IMG/VR virus record: IMGVR_UViG_3300042261_001553
Span: 1-37,471 of that record
Length of the DNA: 37,471 nt
Reading direction: 5' to 3' (one strand)
Origin: a virus
Made by a program: the position numbers and the translations under genes. This document shows positions 15,758 to 22,451 of this stretch, in pieces (the first letter of the stretch is position 1; every line of letters starts with the position of its first letter). The notes under the pieces were generated by a model. That model was not told the origin of the DNA. It worked only from the letters and a program-made list of their open reading frames with translations, and did no database searches.

Positions 15758-17095
15758 GTGGCTAGTTCTTTTGTCGTCAGAAAACGCGACGGGTTGCCTT
15801 ATTTCGTAGCAACAGTCAGCAATGGAAAGACATCTTTCCGCGCAGTGTCTTCCGATGCCAAAGAACTGTTGGATGCTTTTAAAGACGAATACTCTGATTC
15901 GGAAATAACGAAACGAGAACTTGAAGTTTCGTTGGACCGTGGAATGACAGTGGACGGTCCGATGCCGGAATCCGCAGTTGCAAACGCATTGAAACGTGAG
16001 ACGAAACCGAGCGAGAAGGCTGACCGCACCGTCAGCAGGGAACAGGCTCTTTCTGTCGCGCGTCTTCTTGGCTGTCGTGGGGCACATCAACATGACAACG
16101 GGTCTTGGATGCCGTGCAAAACGCACGAAGAATTTGAGGCTCTCAAAAAAGGAAAAAACGAGTACTACGAGGTTTCGTCAAAGAGTCGCATGAACGGTTT
16201 TACGGAGATTGAACACCGTGCACAATTGGCTTTGACTAAATCGGGAGAATACTACGAGAGCAGACAAATGGCTGAGGAAGCATCCCGAAAACGGGGATGC
16301 AAGGGTGTTAGAACTATCAACATTGGTGGCATGAAGTACTATGCGCCGTGTGTTGCCACCGAACGATTCGAGAAATTGCGGGAAAGACCGGTAGGGGGCA
16401 TAGAAACTTTGCCTGACGGCGGTTTGGTGTCCGCTAAAACGGAAACCAAAGGGTTTGTTCCGATGGTCAGCAGGTCTACTGACCCTGATACTTTTCCGAA
16501 TCCGGATTCTGCTCGTGTGCGTGCAAGGAACCTCGGTTGCATCGGTATTCGTCGTTATGTCGCAAGGGACGGGAAGACGGTGTGGATGCCGTGTTCCAAC
16601 GGCTCCGACTACAACAGGGTGATGAAATTGAGAAATGACGGAAGCCCGAAGAGGAATCCTCGCGGACGTAAATCGTTGGTTGATTCTTCCTTCTTGCAAC
16701 AGAAAGTCGCACGAAAGCCTCGGCGTAAGGCTCCGCAGATAGACAGCGAAACCGTCAACAGGCTCGCAATGATGGTCAGAAGACACAATGCGGACGTATC
16801 CAAAGAGATACATCGGACGAACCTCAGGGATGTCAAAATCGTTTATTTGCGTGGTTTGGCTTCTGGTGGGGAAACATCAGCCAAGAAACGTTTGTCGGAT
16901 TTCTTGAAGGCTATGAAGTCCGACGAGCCTCTCAAGAGGGGTAGTCGGCGGGATTTTGACTTGGTGCCCGACACACACCCCTCCAAGGATTCTCAGTTCG
17001 CGAAAAAGAACGATGATTTTGATGACGGGGTAATGGGTGTAAAGCATTCAGGTGGATGCTGTCCGAGTGTTGTTAAACGATATCACCGTTTGTAA
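15758..17095 (+). CDS. modular phage protein with three Cys-pair repeats
   Basis: 445 aa from GTG 15758, with TAGGGA upstream. Residues 2-66 align with residues 3-68 of the 1850-aa protein (FVVRKRDGLPYFVATV against FFVRFEGGRPYMLVTV, both reaching a ..DGP/EGP.. turn). Three repeats follow, each CxG....W/Y(M/A)PC and then a helix ending in F/Y..L/M: at 16066-16150, 16291-16383 and 16529-16630. The last quarter is basic and ends in a CCPS motif. Paired cysteines could bind metal or form disulphides. It lies directly upstream of the capsid gene and is likely a virion or assembly protein; its function is unknown. Confidence 0.75.
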   Translation: MASSFVVRKRDGLPYFVATVSNGKTSFRAVSSDAKELLDAFKDEYSDSEITKRELEVSLDRGMTVDGPMPESAVANALKRETKPSEKADRTVSREQALSVARLLGCRGAHQHDNGSWMPCKTHEEFEALKKGKNEYYEVSSKSRMNGFTEIEHRAQLALTKSGEYYESRQMAEEASRKRGCKGVRTINIGGMKYYAPCVATERFEKLRERPVGGIETLPDGGLVSAKTETKGFVPMVSRSTDPDTFPNPDSARVRARNLGCIGIRRYVARDGKTVWMPCSNGSDYNRVMKLRNDGSPKRNPRGRKSLVDSSFLQQKVARKPRRKAPQIDSETVNRLAMMVRRHNADVSKEIHRTNLRDVKIVYLRGLASGGETSAKKRLSDFLKAMKSDEPLKRGSRRDFDLVPDTHPSKDSQFAKKNDDFDDGVMGVKHSGGCCPSVVKRYHRL

Positions 17096-17164
17096 AACAT
17101 TTTTATTTGAAATGGTTGATATTGAATAGTTGCATTACTGGCTACTACAAACGTGTTATTCTCG

Positions 17165-17170
17165 TACTAT
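17165..17170 (+). promoter_or_regulatory. candidate -10 (TACTAT) in the leader before the capsid gene
   Basis: The 166-bp gap 17096-17261 is AT-rich and is the largest break in the left arm. TACTAT fits a -10 element, but no clear -35 is at 16-18 bases. TTGATA (17116-17121) is present but too far away. A capsid promoter in this gap is expected; the exact site is uncertain. Confidence 0.25.
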
Positions 17171-17261
17171 CGGTTAACGTAACAGTTGATTGAGGGCTGG
17201 GTGCTCACCTAAGTCAAGAAGTATCAGTACCCAAACAAGCATTTCCGTAGGAGGAAATCTC

Positions 17262-18584
17262 ATGTCAGATGACATTCGTCTTCGCGAGTTGCAGAATGCG
17301 CTCCGCGAAAAAATGGCGAGCAACAAGACCATCGCCGACTCGTTCAAAGTCGAAGATGGCACCGTAGTTGTCTCAGCCGAACAAAAGTCGGCGTTCGACC
17401 GCAACATGTCGGACATCCGTGAAATCAAGAGCCTGATTGAAGGCATTGAGAACATGCGCGATGCAGAGAAGTGGGCTTCGGCTCCTGCCTCTGAGTCGGT
17501 CGCACAGTCCTCAGCCGCCAAGCCCGTGCATGAGTCGCGCGAAATAAACTTCAAGACCGTTGGTGAGGCTTTCCTCTCCTCGGATGAGTTCAAGGCGCTC
17601 GCCTCAGGTCGTAACGGCGCGAACATGGTTGCCCCGTATGTGTACAACGTGAAGGATGTCTTCACGGGTATGCCGACTGGTCCTGCTTCGCCGCTTTCGT
17701 CGGTTGAACAGTTCGGTCAGTTCCAGCGCGACCCGATGGTCGTCGCCCCGACCCGTACCCGTCGCGTCCGCGACCTCTTCCCGAAGCGCACCACGAACGC
17801 TGCGGTGATTGAGTACTTCCGTCAAATCGGCTACACCTCGCCGGCCGGAATGACTCCGCCTGCCAACAACGCGGCACCTGTCGCAGAGCGCTCGGGTTCG
17901 CCCGCAGTGTTCACCACCAAGCCGCAGTCTGGTTTGAAGTTCACTGGTCATCAGGCACCGGTTCGCACGCTTGCCCACTGGGAAGCAGCGCACCGCAATG
18001 TGCTTGCCGACGAGCCGCAACTTCGCAGCATCATCGACAACGAGTTGATGTACGGTCTGCGTCTTCTTGAGGACACGCAAATCCTCAACGGTGACGGCAC
18101 CGGCGAAAACTTGCAGGGTGTTCTGCAGACCTCGGACATTCAGACCTACAGTTGGTCGTCGGGTGCGGTTGGTGACCTCAAGGCGGACGCGATTCGCCGT
18201 GCGGCAACCCTCTCGTTCCTCGCGTACTACGAGCCGACTGGCGTCGTGATGCACCCAAATGACTGGGAAGATGTCGAACTGTCGAAGGACGACAACGGGC
18301 AGTACTTGGTTGCTGTCTCGGTCGCACTCGGTGGTCAGCCGCGTCTGTGGCGCATCCCGGTTGTGGACACGCCGGCAATCGCAGAAGGCACCGCTCTTGT
18401 CGGTGCGTTCGGCACTGCCGCGCAAATCTACGACCGCGAGCAGGCGAGCATCCGAATCAGCGAGCAGCACGCGGACTTCTTCGTGCGCAACGCGATTGTG
18501 ATTCTCGCCGAGCAGCGTCTTGCTCTCGCGGTTAAGCGCCCCGAGGCATTCGTCAAGGTGACATTCAACAGCGCACCTGCCTGA
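17262..18584 (+). CDS. HK97-fold major capsid protein
   Basis: 440 aa. ATG 17262 is preceded by a strong AGGAGG (17249-17254) at 7 bases, which decides this start over an upstream in-frame codon at 17190. Residues 1-75 are a charged helical segment resembling the HK97 delta/scaffold region. The rest has the features of the Phage_capsid family: VRDLFP near 165, an E-loop-like Pro/Thr-rich region, the LLEDTQILNGDGTGENLQGVL signature near residue 270, PTGVVMHPNDWEDVE near 330, and the C-terminal P-domain strands ending FVKVTF. Codon use is far more GC-rich than in neighbouring genes (sampled 60-base stretches about 68% against 35% GC), as expected for a highly expressed product. It is followed by a terminator. 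Confidence 0.96.
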   Translation: MSDDIRLRELQNALREKMASNKTIADSFKVEDGTVVVSAEQKSAFDRNMSDIREIKSLIEGIENMRDAEKWASAPASESVAQSSAAKPVHESREINFKTVGEAFLSSDEFKALASGRNGANMVAPYVYNVKDVFTGMPTGPASPLSSVEQFGQFQRDPMVVAPTRTRRVRDLFPKRTTNAAVIEYFRQIGYTSPAGMTPPANNAAPVAERSGSPAVFTTKPQSGLKFTGHQAPVRTLAHWEAAHRNVLADEPQLRSIIDNELMYGLRLLEDTQILNGDGTGENLQGVLQTSDIQTYSWSSGAVGDLKADAIRRAATLSFLAYYEPTGVVMHPNDWEDVELSKDDNGQYLVAVSVALGGQPRLWRIPVVDTPAIAEGTALVGAFGTAAQIYDREQASIRISEQHADFFVRNAIVILAEQRLALAVKRPEAFVKVTFNSAPA

Positions 18585-18604
18585 TAACGGCTGACGCAAG
18601 CGTC

Positions 18605-18654
18605 GCCCCCGCCGTAACCCCGAAACATGGGGTGAAAGCGGGGGCTTCGCTTTT
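18605..18654 (+). terminator. rho-independent terminator after the capsid gene
   Basis: Outer stem GCCCCCGC (18605-18612) with GCGGGGGC (18638-18645), inner stem ACCCC/GGGGT (18617-18621 with 18629-18633), then TTCGCTTTT. It lies 20 bases after the capsid stop. Confidence 0.85.
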
Positions 18655-18676
18655 ATACGAGAAGTTTTGTTTGTGG

Positions 18677-18688
18677 GATAATTGAAAC
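18677..18688 (+). promoter_or_regulatory. extended -10 promoter, predicted leaderless start
   Basis: TG-G-GATAAT (hexamer 18677-18682) lies exactly six bases before ATG 18689, just after the capsid terminator. Transcription would start at or within a base of the ATG. No ribosome site is present, which supports a leaderless mRNA. Confidence 0.5.
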
Positions 18689-19516
18689 ATGCCGAGTGAT
18701 GTTTTGAAAGTAAAGGTCATCGGATTGCCGATAAGTGTTGCTAACGCATCGGAAATACCGAGAGACGGTGATGGTGACGGTTTTTTCACACCGCAAGGCT
18801 CGGACAAGGACAACATGCCTTTCCACAAGACCGTAGGTGTTGTCGTGAACATTTTGCGAAGGATGAAACCTTCTTACCGAAAGGATTTGTCGGCAAGACG
18901 AAAAAAAGCAGACGAAATCATCAGAGAAGCAAAGGGCGGCGGTTTCACACGAGACCCGAATCTCAAAGGCGACATAAAAACAGGGATATCCATAGGTTTG
19001 AATCGTCATGGTTTGAGCAAGAAGGTTTCTGAAATTTTTGACGAAAACGGAAACCCCACGGAAGAAGCAATAGCGACAGTTCTTGCGTGGATGAACTATC
19101 ACGGCAGTGAGGTTTTTGGCAATCCGTTGGAGGGTGCACGAGAAAGGGGTGTCGGCGGTTGGGTTGAAGATGTTGACGGTGTGCCAACTTTTTTTCTTGA
19201 TGTTGTTGACATATACCCGACAAACGAAGAGAATTTGAGGAAGGCTGCATCGCTTGGTAAGGCGCAAAACCAAAAATCTGTTGCGATACTTGACAAAATA
19301 TGGGAAGCAAAGGAAGCAGAGTTGCGTAAAGAACCGCCGGATTGGGGTGCTGCGTATATAGGCAGTGGCGGTGACGGTGCCGATGTCATTCCTTGGGAGT
19401 TTTTCAAAACATCGCTAAAGGTATTCGCCGAACCGAAACAGATATCCAGAATATTCAGGTTCGGTAAAGACGGTCAACCAAACGACATATCCATCAAAAT
19501 TTTCGTTGCGGAATAG
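18689..19516 (+). CDS. phage structural/accessory protein with DGDGDGF loop
   Basis: 275 aa. Residues 10-44 are a divergent version of the LGTPIGGV..DGDGDGF..GGKDN tag found in the minus-strand genes at 31921 and 34649; here it reads VIGLPI then DGDGDGFFTP then DKDNMP. The DxDxDG core resembles a calcium-binding loop. The rest includes GGW..DVDGVPTFFLDVVD near 150 and a helix with A..LG..QNQKSVAILD, a pattern I recall from a widespread phage protein domain of unknown function. It is transcribed separately from the capsid gene and heads a small operon with two tiny genes and a nuclease. The shared tag ties it to the right-arm virion proteins. Confidence 0.8.
   Translation: MPSDVLKVKVIGLPISVANASEIPRDGDGDGFFTPQGSDKDNMPFHKTVGVVVNILRRMKPSYRKDLSARRKKADEIIREAKGGGFTRDPNLKGDIKTGISIGLNRHGLSKKVSEIFDENGNPTEEAIATVLAWMNYHGSEVFGNPLEGARERGVGGWVEDVDGVPTFFLDVVDIYPTNEENLRKAASLGKAQNQKSVAILDKIWEAKEAELRKEPPDWGAAYIGSGGDGADVIPWEFFKTSLKVFAEPKQISRIFRFGKDGQPNDISIKIFVAE
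18716..18820 (+). repeat. DGDGDGF tag, divergent copy
   Basis: Encodes the VIGLPI...DGDGDGFFTP...DKDNMP segment. It is N-terminal in its protein and five residues longer than the 30-residue copies at 34456-34545 and 36029-36118. Confidence 0.75.
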
Positions 19517-19526
19517 AGGGGGAGCC

Positions 19527-19682
19527 ATGGCTGAGAAGAAGAATCAAGAAATGCGGTACCGCAATATTTCTGTGCCAAAAAATTTTTGGTCTATGCCAGT
19601 GGAGAAACAACGGGAGTTCGCAAAGAATCTTTTGATGAGATTCAGCCCGAATGATGACATACGAAAACAGTCGGGGAAATAG
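19527..19682 (+). CDS. very small hypothetical protein (51 aa)
   Basis: An ORF of 51 codons with a strong ribosome site (GAGGGGGAG at 19516-19524) before ATG 19527. The product begins MAEKKNQEMRYRNISVPKNF, then FWSMPVEKQREFAKNLLMRF; basic, with one likely helix. It fits exactly between the stop of the 275-aa gene and the next small ORF, which supports it being real. No family recognised. Confidence 0.6.
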   Translation: MAEKKNQEMRYRNISVPKNFWSMPVEKQREFAKNLLMRFSPNDDIRKQSGK

Positions 19683-19684
19683 GA

Positions 19685-19816
19685 ATGTTTTCATTCATCG
19701 GGTCAATGGTCAAAAGTTGGTTTTATTCACTGGTAATCAGGTTTTACGACTGGCGACTTTCGGCGTCTAGTCGCGCAGAATATGTAGAAAGTTTGGAGGA
19801 GTCGGAAGATGAGTGA
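19685..19816 (+). CDS. very small hypothetical protein, possibly membrane-associated (43 aa)
   Basis: 43 codons, starting two bases after the preceding stop (TAGGAATG) and overlapping the nuclease start by eight bases. Residues 2-22 (FSFIGSMVKSWFYSLVIRFY) are hydrophobic with two positive charges, so a short membrane or amphipathic helix is possible; the rest is acidic. The tight fit between two genes is the main support. Confidence 0.45.
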   Translation: MFSFIGSMVKSWFYSLVIRFYDWRLSASSRAEYVESLEESEDE

Positions 19817-20213
19817 ACGATTTTGGTACGGCGCGACCGTGTTGAAGGTGATAGATGGGGACACGATTGATTTGATGATTGATTTGGGTTTCAACATTCA
19901 CCACAAGATTCGGGTTCGTTTGTATGGTGTCAATACGCCTGAGTCTCGTACGAAAGATTTGGCGGAAAAAGAAATGGGGTTGAAAGCAAAATCGTTTACC
20001 GAAGATTGGCTGACTCGCCACAAGTGGGTGTACATAAACACGATTCCAGATAAAAACGACAAATACGGTCGCATTCTTGCGCGCGTCTATTCCTCCGACG
20101 ATGTTAACGCTCCAACGACGGCATGTCTGAACAAAGACATTATCGGTTCTGGATATGCTCGCGAATACTACGGCATTGGCGATAAAACTTGGGCGGAGTT
20201 CAAGAACGGTTGA
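19809..20213 (+). CDS. thermonuclease-like (SNase/TNase family) nuclease
   Basis: 134 aa, a full-length SNase domain with no signal peptide. Visible motifs: VLKVIDGDTIDL (metal-binding Asp pair), RVRLYGVNTPE (catalytic Arg and Glu region), and DKYGRILARVY (second Arg). GGAGGAGT lies upstream of ATG 19809. The family cleaves phosphodiester bonds in DNA or RNA in a calcium-dependent way. Lack of a leader suggests action inside the host cell, for instance on host nucleic acid. Its end abuts the stop of the leftward operon. Confidence 0.88.
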   Translation: MSERFWYGATVLKVIDGDTIDLMIDLGFNIHHKIRVRLYGVNTPESRTKDLAEKEMGLKAKSFTEDWLTRHKWVYINTIPDKNDKYGRILARVYSSDDVNAPTTACLNKDIIGSGYAREYYGIGDKTWAEFKNG

Positions 20214-20477
20214 TTACCCGTTTGAGGGAACAGTCCATCCCCTGTTTGACGCACGCCAAACCGATGGTGCATGTTCTTTTTCAACTTCTGCCTTCATCTC
20301 TGAATCTTCGTACAGTCTGACGATATGCATGCACGGGTCGTCGTCGCCGTCAAGAAGGAACGCTTCGCCCTCGGACGTTGGTAGACCGTCGTGCATCACG
20401 CATACGGGCGGTCCGCAAAAGCCGTGTTTGTATCCGTACTCCAACCATTGTTCTGCGTTCATTTGTGATTCAGACAT
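20214..20477 (-). CDS. conserved small phage protein (WLEYGY/GPPVC type)
   Basis: 87 aa; last gene of the leftward phosphatase operon, starting four bases after the stop of the coiled-coil gene with AAAGAA upstream. Motifs: QWLEYGYKHGFCGPPVC, HDGLPTSEGE, DDDPCMHIVRLYED and PSVWR. I recall proteins of this shape from many actinophages and cyanophages, always of unknown function. Three Cys and two His residues could bind metal. Confidence 0.75.
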   Translation of the reverse strand: MSESQMNAEQWLEYGYKHGFCGPPVCVMHDGLPTSEGEAFLLDGDDDPCMHIVRLYEDSEMKAEVEKEHAPSVWRASNRGWTVPSNG

Positions 20478-20480
20478 CGG

Positions 20481-20744
20481 TCAATTCTTTCTTTTTGGTG
20501 AAAAAGGTTTTCCGAGGTCTGACAATTTTCTCGTTATGTCACCGAGGGTGCCGGATGTTTTTTCCCATACAACCATGGTATTGTGCGCGCTTTTGTTTGC
20601 TTGATGCTCAATGAGTTTGATGTGCTTTTTCATTTCATCAAACTGTTTTGAGATTTTTTCTAGTTCTTGACGCAACTCATCAACAAGTTCCGTGAACTCT
20701 TGACGAAGTTGCTCAAACTTTTGGTCGTCGTTTTTCTTAGCCAT
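20481..20744 (-). CDS. small coiled-coil protein
   Basis: 87 aa; AGGAAC lies seven bases before its ATG. Residues 8-55 form a heptad-like charged helix (FEQLRQEFTELVDELRQELE and onward), then a short Ser/Thr/Gly region and a basic tail. A coiled-coil oligomer is expected. No family recognised. Second-to-last gene of the leftward operon. Confidence 0.7.
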   Translation of the reverse strand: MAKKNDDQKFEQLRQEFTELVDELRQELEKISKQFDEMKKHIKLIEHQANKSAHNTMVVWEKTSGTLGDITRKLSDLGKPFSPKRKN

Positions 20745-20753
20745 TGTGTGTTC

Positions 20754-21029
20754 CTACAGTTCTATGTACTTGCTTTTGTCCACTTGGTTTTCTGCTTTGT
20801 TGGCAATATTTTGCCAAATATCAGGTCTGTTCTTCCTGACCCAACGCGCCGCAAGTTGTGCCCGCTTTGCGTTGAGAACAGCATAGTACCTTGCGGATGC
20901 GGAACCGTGTTCTGTTTTGCGGTACTTTTTCATGTACGCGCTAGCAGCGTTCCTACACGCCTCACATCTGCATTTTCTGTTGGTGTAAGAGTTGTATGTT
21001 CCGTGAGTTATCGGGGTTTTTGTCACCAC
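20754..21029 (-). CDS. HGT...CRCxxC small phage protein
   Basis: 91 aa, beginning at GTG 21029 immediately after the TAA of the phosphatase gene, with AGGA about nine bases upstream. The N-terminal part, THGTYNSYTNRKCRCEACRN then AYMKKYR, matches a small cysteine motif common in actinophage genomes and in restriction-associated small proteins. Three closely spaced Cys plus His suggest a zinc site. The C-terminal half is basic and helical. Likely a nucleic-acid-binding protein of unknown role. Confidence 0.75.
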   Translation of the reverse strand: MVTKTPITHGTYNSYTNRKCRCEACRNAASAYMKKYRKTEHGSASARYYAVLNAKRAQLAARWVRKNRPDIWQNIANKAENQVDKSKYIEL

Positions 21030-21566
21030 TTAAATCGTCCTTGCTGGAATCCACGGGTTTGTCCTATGGTTTTTTTCCATGATGAACACGAGTTCGCCCT
21101 CATTGAAATGAAACAATTTCTCAAGATGCGTCACGATTAGTTCGTTCGGATAAAACGACCTACTGTACAAGGTGCGCTGGAACGAACTTTTCGGGTGATT
21201 GTTTCGCAACATCACATACGCCTCTTCGGGGTCAAAACCGTTGGAAATCGCCACGCCCCACGCCGTTGATGTAGAACGACTGATTCCTGCGTGGCAGTGA
21301 ACGAGGAGGTTTTCCCGTCCGTGTGCCCACGAAATCATCTTCTTGACATCTTCGTATGTCGGAGCGGAATACTCCTGCCAAGTTGGGTCGGTCACATCGT
21401 CAAATGTGACAACCAAATGGTCGGGGTGATTGAACCTGACTTCGCTTTCGTCAGGTCCTGCCGTTAAAACAGACGCATACTCGTGAGCATGCTTCCGTGC
21501 CTCCTCCAAGTTTCGTACCGTCGGGAGGAGAGCCAACGACGGTTGTGTGTTGTGTGTATTACTCAT
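21030..21566 (-). CDS. tyrosine / dual-specificity protein phosphatase
   Basis: 178 aa. The catalytic P-loop reads VHCHAGISRSTS (HCX5RS), with the Cys nucleophile and Arg in place. An upstream DDVTDP near residue 57 may supply the general acid. Overall length fits the DUSP-like fold. It heads a four-gene leftward operon. The promoter TTGACA-17-TACACT ends six bases before the ATG and no ribosome site is present, so translation is probably leaderless. It may dephosphorylate host or phage proteins, or a nucleotide or RNA 5' end as some relatives do. The same phage encodes two kinase-like domains. Confidence 0.88.
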   Translation of the reverse strand: MSNTHNTQPSLALLPTVRNLEEARKHAHEYASVLTAGPDESEVRFNHPDHLVVTFDDVTDPTWQEYSAPTYEDVKKMISWAHGRENLLVHCHAGISRSTSTAWGVAISNGFDPEEAYVMLRNNHPKSSFQRTLYSRSFYPNELIVTHLEKLFHFNEGELVFIMEKNHRTNPWIPARTI

Positions 21567-21572
21567 AGGAAT

Positions 21573-21601
21573 AGTGTATGTCTCGGTTGGCGGTTTGTCA
21601 A
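21573..21601 (-). promoter_or_regulatory. promoter of the phosphatase operon
   Basis: On the minus strand, TTGACA (21596-21601) and TACACT (21573-21578) are 17 bases apart, and the -10 ends six bases before the ATG. This is the best sigma-70-type promoter in the window. Confidence 0.75.
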
Positions 21602-21644
21602 CCCCTCTTTTTGATAGGGATTACATGCCTGTAATTAGGGGTTG
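21599..21644. promoter_or_regulatory. inverted repeats between divergent promoters (candidate operator)
   Basis: CAACCCCT (21599-21606) is a perfect inverted copy of AGGGGTTG (21637-21644), so both divergent -35 elements sit in the same AGGGGTTG context. Between them lies a second dyad, ATTACA-TGCC-TGTAAT (21620-21635). The position between two -35 boxes is that of an operator controlling both promoters. Confidence 0.55.
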
Positions 21645-21670
21645 CAAATCAAAACGTACCTAGTTAAGAT
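21642..21670 (+). promoter_or_regulatory. promoter of the 84-aa basic protein gene
   Basis: TTGCAA (21642-21647) and TAAGAT (21665-21670), spacer 17 bases, giving a leader of roughly 43 bases before ATG 21720. Confidence 0.6.
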
Positions 21671-21719
21671 TATGTAATCAATCGGTGGATAATCACCGCT
21701 AGTTACGGAGAAAACACAC

Positions 21720-21974
21720 ATGGCTACAACTACATACCAAAAAATGCGAAGCAAGGTCGGCAGTCGCAGGGGGCGCAAACCTCTTCCCGACAAGGTTCGC
21801 AAAGAGCGTCTTGAACAGCGCAAGGCAGAAAACCGTCAGCGGATGGAAGCCAAGCGTCGTGCATGGTTCGTTCTTGAGAACAAGTACAACGACGAGTTCA
21901 GGAAAGTGTTTGAAGAGGAACTTGCAACCCTGAAACGCATCAAGTACACCGTCAAAACAAAGACCACCAAGTAA
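21720..21974 (+). CDS. small basic protein with AT-hook-like motif
   Basis: 84 aa, very rich in Arg and Lys. Residues 16-22 read RRGRKPL, close to an AT-hook core, followed by a long charged helix (PDKVRKERLEQRKAENRQRM and onward). GGAG lies about eleven bases before the ATG. The gene stands alone with its own promoter and a 13-bp-stem terminator, an arrangement suited to strong independent expression. Nucleic-acid binding is likely; the identity is not known. Confidence 0.75.
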   Translation: MATTTYQKMRSKVGSRRGRKPLPDKVRKERLEQRKAENRQRMEAKRRAWFVLENKYNDEFRKVFEEELATLKRIKYTVKTKTTK

Positions 21975-22010
21975 ACAGTTCGCCGTTTTTCGGTTCGGCG
22001 ACCTCGTTTC

Positions 22011-22056
22011 ACCCCACTCTCTGTCCTTCCCATTTCCGCAGAGAGTGGGGTTTTTC
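22011..22056 (+). terminator. strong rho-independent terminator
   Basis: A perfect 13-bp stem, ACCCCACTCTCTG (22011-22023) with CAGAGAGTGGGGT (22039-22051), 15-base loop, then TTTTTCTTT. It ends the one-gene unit of the 84-aa protein. Confidence 0.92.
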
Positions 22057-22060
22057 TTTG

Positions 22061-22075
22061 TGATACCATCTATTG
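22061..22075 (+). promoter_or_regulatory. extended -10 promoter, predicted leaderless start
   Basis: TG-A-TACCAT (hexamer 22064-22069) ends six bases before ATG 22076, directly after the terminator. No ribosome site is seen. Confidence 0.45.
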
Positions 22076-22381
22076 ATGAGCAGTAATCCCGAATATCTTT
22101 ATGGGCAGTATCAGATTTTGCGAGCCGACAGGCAACCGTGCCCTGTTTGCGGTCACCCGACAGGGGATTGCTCGTCCACAAAAGATGAAAACGACAAACA
22201 CATCAACATGGTTGGAGTCGGACTTTTTGAAAGCCTGGACGCTCAACACAAAGTCACTGTTGAGGAAGACGTCTACGAAGAGAGAGTTTTGTTCGGCAGT
22301 CAAACAATAAAAGTTTTGAAGTTCAGAAAAGGGCAACAAATACCAATCAATATTGCTCGTGACAACGGACTCATTGAATAG
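22076..22381 (+). CDS. small zinc-ribbon-like phage protein
   Basis: 101 aa from ATG 22076; the TTG three bases earlier is less likely given the leaderless promoter. CPVCGHPTGDC near residues 22-32 gives three cysteines and a His, a likely zinc site. The middle has DVYEERVLFGSQTIKVLKFRKGQQIP, a small beta region. Proteins with the CPVCGHPTGDC motif are common in actinophages with no known function. The gene lies just before the ribonucleotide reductase but has a separate promoter. Confidence 0.75.
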   Translation: MSSNPEYLYGQYQILRADRQPCPVCGHPTGDCSSTKDENDKHINMVGVGLFESLDAQHKVTVEEDVYEERVLFGSQTIKVLKFRKGQQIPINIARDNGLIE

Positions 22382-22393
22382 CACTACAGGCGA

Positions 22394-22422
22394 TTTACTG
22401 AAATCCCCTCTTGGGGTAAAAT
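22394..22422 (+). promoter_or_regulatory. promoter before the ribonucleotide reductase gene
   Basis: TTTACT (22394-22399) and TAAAAT (22417-22422), spacer exactly 17 bases. The spacer contains the palindrome CCCC-TCTT-GGGG (22405-22416), a possible operator. Confidence 0.5.
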
Positions 22423-22451
22423 AGATTCTTCCCCAAACCAGCGAAAAGAAA

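Noticed and set aside
17076-17108. Possible terminator (AACG..CGTT then T-run) after the 445-aa gene
   Set aside because: The stem is only four base pairs and the T-run is interrupted; far weaker than the two clear terminators.
17604-18599. 331-aa open frame on the minus strand
   Set aside because: It is antisense to the capsid gene, whose GC-rich third positions suppress stops on the opposite strand.
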